DNA from: Babylonia areolata
Taxonomy: Eukaryota; Mollusca; Gastropoda; Neogastropoda; Buccinidae
DNA: 64,000 nucleotides
Assembly (NCBI RefSeq): GCF_041734735.1
Contig: NC_134907.1
Location: 277,429-341,428 of the forward strand
Reading direction: 5' to 3'
The notes under the pieces were generated by a model. It made no database searches. It was not told the DNA's origin and worked only from the letters and a program-made list of their open reading frames with translations. The translations under genes and the position numbers were made by a program. Positions 61,080-64,000 of the stretch are shown piece after piece. How positions within the stretch are numbered: the first letter of the stretch is position 1; each line of letters starts with the position of its first letter.

Positions 61080-64000
61080 CTTGCTATAATTGAATTGTAT
61101 TCTATGTGACTTGTTATTTGATGACAGTGAAAACTTGGATATATAATTGACCTAATTACTTGGTGTATTCAATTGTATTCTATGTGGCTTGTTATTTGAT
61201 GGTTGTTTAATCAGTGGTTAAGTATATTGCACACTGTGTACTTTTGGAGGTGCCCTCTGGTACTTCTTATGTCCTTTACTCTCCTTTCCATTGTATCATG
61301 ACATTAACAGTCATCTTTGATACTGTTGTATTCACTTTTTCTGTTCCATGACTAAAACACTCAACACTTGGCCAATATCCGATGGTTTTAACGTAGGTTT
61401 TCTGAATATTAATCATATCATCAACAAACTCGCTGGTGTATCCCATGTCCTTTCAAACTCCGGAAAATAGTTTCACATATTTGGATTTGCTGAATCAAGA
61501 CTAACAGACCATATACAAGACTCTGATTTACTACTACCAGGCTATTGTATTATTCGTAATGATCCGAAATGTTCTAGAGAAACAGGCCTTGTTGTATATG
61601 TTCAACAAAACATTAAATGTAAACGAATTGAATCACTCGAAAATTATCAAGTTGAATCTGTATGGATCGAAATACGCTTTAAGAAATGAAAACCTATCCT
61701 TCTCGACTTTATCTGTAGAAATCCAGCTGAACATGTAGATTGGATAGACAAGTTTATGTTGATGATGGAAGAAGCTTCTTTGTCTTCAAGTGAAATAATA
61801 CTATTAGGTGACTTTAATATTGACTTACTCAAATCAAACAAACACTGGACAACAATTTATGAATCATTTCACCTAACGCAGTTAATTGACATACCTACGA
61901 GAGTTACTGCAACGTCAAAAATACATAGATCATATATATGCTTCATCTACAAACTCCATAACAGAAGTATGTCCCCCAACGTTTGGGTGCAGTGACCATT
62001 CCCCTATATGTTTCACATGGTCCAAACGAGGTGTACAAATTCCTGCAAATAGACATAAAACCGTTTGCCATAGAGATTTTAGACAATTTGATAAGGATTT
62101 ATTTCTACAGAACTTGATACATTCCAATATGTCAGCTGTTTATCAGTTCTCTAATCCTGAAGAAGCACTGGAGGTTTGGTATCACAATTTTCTTAATGTA
62201 TATGATAAACATGCTCCATTCATAACAAAACGTGTCAAAAGCTATCCTAAACAGCCGTGGGTGACTAAAACCATTGATGATAAGATTAAGGAAAGAGACT
62301 CGTCTCTCTCTCAGAAGGTAAGAAAGATGAATTCAGAAAACAACGTAATATTGTAAATGCTTTGAAACGTTCAGAAAAAAAAAAATTTTCAAGAACTTAT
62401 TTCCACAAAATCCAATAATAAATTGATTTGGAAAGCCATAAATCAGTTAAATAATAAACATAATATCACGCAGTCCACAACAACTAACGACATATCAGCA
62501 GAAAACCTAAATACACATTTTTGTAATGTATCTAACTCAACAGTAGGAACAAACACGTCATCCCTTAATTCACTTGATATTCTCAAAACCTTTTGTAACA
62601 CTAAAAATATTTCATCACACCTTGATATCCCTCTCATTGATGTACATGAAGTTTACTATGCTCTTTCCCACTTAAAGCAACCAGGTTCGAAAGGTATTGA
62701 TGGTATAGATGGAAAGATATTAAAACTCTCTGCTCCTATAATTGCCGAAACACTCACTCATATGTCTATAACCAATGTATCGCAAAAAAAGATAATTCCT
62801 AAATCTTTTAGTGGCGAAAGTAGTACCCATTTTTAAGTCAGGAGACCGTACAGACCCTTCCAATTACAGACCAATTTCAATCTTATCAATATTGTCAAAA
62901 CCTTTAGAAAAACACATTAACAAACACATCCTTAATCATTTCAATCACTACAAATCATTTCATCCAAATCAATCTGGTTTCAGGTCTAAGCACTCCTGTC
63001 ATACAGCACTCACTAAACAATAATGAAATTACTGGTGTTCTCATGGTGGATTTTATGAAGGCATTCGATGTGATAGACCGCACTCTTCTTTTTAAAAAAC
63101 AAAAATTATATGGCTTTTCTGGAAATACACTTGAACTCATATCTTCATTTCTATCAGACAGAAGACAAATTGTATCTATGAATGAATCTCAATCCTCTTT
63201 ACAGTCTATCTATTACGGAGTTCCTCAAGGTTCAATTCTTGGTCCAATATTGTTTTCTGTTTATATAAATGATTTGCCTCTATTTATTGATGCATTATGT
63301 GAGATGTTTGCAGACGATACAACAATACATACAAATCACACTACAATAGAAAAAGTGTACTATGCTCTGCAACAAAGTATTAATGACATAGTTAGATGGT
63401 CCAATTTAAATCACATGCGTCTCCATCCAAAAAAAGTGAAATGTCTGATACTCACCACCAGACAGAAACGCCAAAACTTTTCACACAACCTTCCACCCTT
63501 TTCCATAAATGGTCATCCAATAGAAGTTGATCATCATAAAATTCTTGGAGTCACCATTGATAACAACTTATCTTGGTCCAGTCATATTATGTCATTATGC
63601 AAACCCTATCCAAAAAGTTTTATCAGCTTTCCAGAATTAAACATTTTCTTGATTTGCATTGTCAAAGATTATTCTTTTTTACTTATATTGAACCACATAT
63701 TAACTATGCGTCAACACTCTGGGATTCAGCTAGCAATAATATACTAAAACCTTTACTAAGTCTACATAGACGAGCTCTTAAATTAATCCTTCTGAAATCT
63801 TCATCACTGACTGCTGACGACTACAGACATTTAGATATTCTTCACCTAAAGCTTAAACTTGAATACAACAAAGCACTTTTTATCTTTAAAATCATGTCTA
63901 ATTATGCTCCATCTTTGAGAGATAGATTTCCCACCACACTAGTCCGTCAGACCAACAAGATTAAGATCCTCATTCCAAGAGTAGATCTGTTTAAATCCAG
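61080..64000 (+). mobile_element. CR1/jockey-like LINE, running off the window (broken)
   Basis: Endonuclease from about 61,385: FNVGFLNINHIINKLAGVSH, FGFAESRLTD, LLGDFNIDLLKS, IDHIYASS and CSDHSPI, with stops at about 61,471 and 61,686 and a shift near 61,920. Reverse transcriptase from about 62,640: VVPIFKSGDRTDPSNYRPIS, QSGFRSKHSCHTAL, DFMKAFDVIDRTLL, YYGVPQGSILGPILFSVYIN, and MFADDTT with FADD kept. The C-terminal part has HHKILGVTIDNNLSWSSHI and continues past 64,000 with WDSASNNILKPLLSLHRRAL. The arm fragments at 10.4-11.6 and 34.7-35.9 kb belong to the same family. Several frame breaks. Confidence 0.85.

Overview
This is eukaryotic, repeat-rich DNA, most likely from a gastropod mollusc. 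The evidence is intron-split genes with GT/AG borders, several non-LTR retrotransposon lineages, tRNA- and 5S-rRNA-derived SINEs with molluscan-type bodies, dense microsatellites, and a GRL101/relaxin-receptor-like GPCR pseudogene. No bacterial, CRISPR or operon features are present.

The dominating structure is a very large inverted duplication. The left arm (about 1-14,876, continuing left of the window) is repeated in reverse complement on the right (about 32,338-54,341; base 1 pairs with about base 54,341). A unique spacer of about 17.5 kb lies between them. Each arm carries one copy of a host gene encoding a secreted, modular protein: signal peptide, Ser/Thr/Asn-rich stalk, CUB-like region, second CUB-like region with an LDLa-like module, and a C-type lectin domain. 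The two genes are transcribed outward, head to head, from the edges of the spacer. Left exons are at 14,581-13,369, 7,190-6,676 and 1,206-959 (minus strand; the rest lies outside the window). Right exons are at 32,861-33,527, 42,348-42,862, 53,233-53,474 and probably 55,107-55,308. By hand alignment, noncoding arm sequence differs by about 3-4%, while exon 2 differs by about 8%, mostly at amino-acid-changing positions. The stalk repeat has about 16 units on the left and 2 on the right.

The arms also share old insertions: a LINE at 1.73-5.68 / 48.9-52.7 kb, LINE 3' fragments and tRNA-derived SINEs. They differ by later events. The right arm gained a LINE with a 2A-peptide leader (42.9-48.0 kb), a 5S-rRNA-derived SINE (40.7-40.95 kb, empty site visible on the left), an unidentified 2.86-kb insert (37.5-40.4 kb) and a short LINE tail (35.9-36.3 kb). 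The left arm instead has expanded minisatellites.

The spacer (14.9-32.3 kb) holds a short fossil LTR element, tandem arrays with units of 21, 30, 37, 38 and 49 bp, copies of a GAGAAAG hairpin repeat, a SINE, a LINE ORF1/endonuclease fragment, and a broken LDLa-LRR-7TM receptor on the minus strand (27.2-28.7 kb). Right of the arms lie the last lectin-gene exon, a nearly whole LINE (55.8-60.05 kb, minus), a Tc1-like fragment (about 60.5 kb) and a further LINE (61.1-64.0 kb, plus) that runs off the window.
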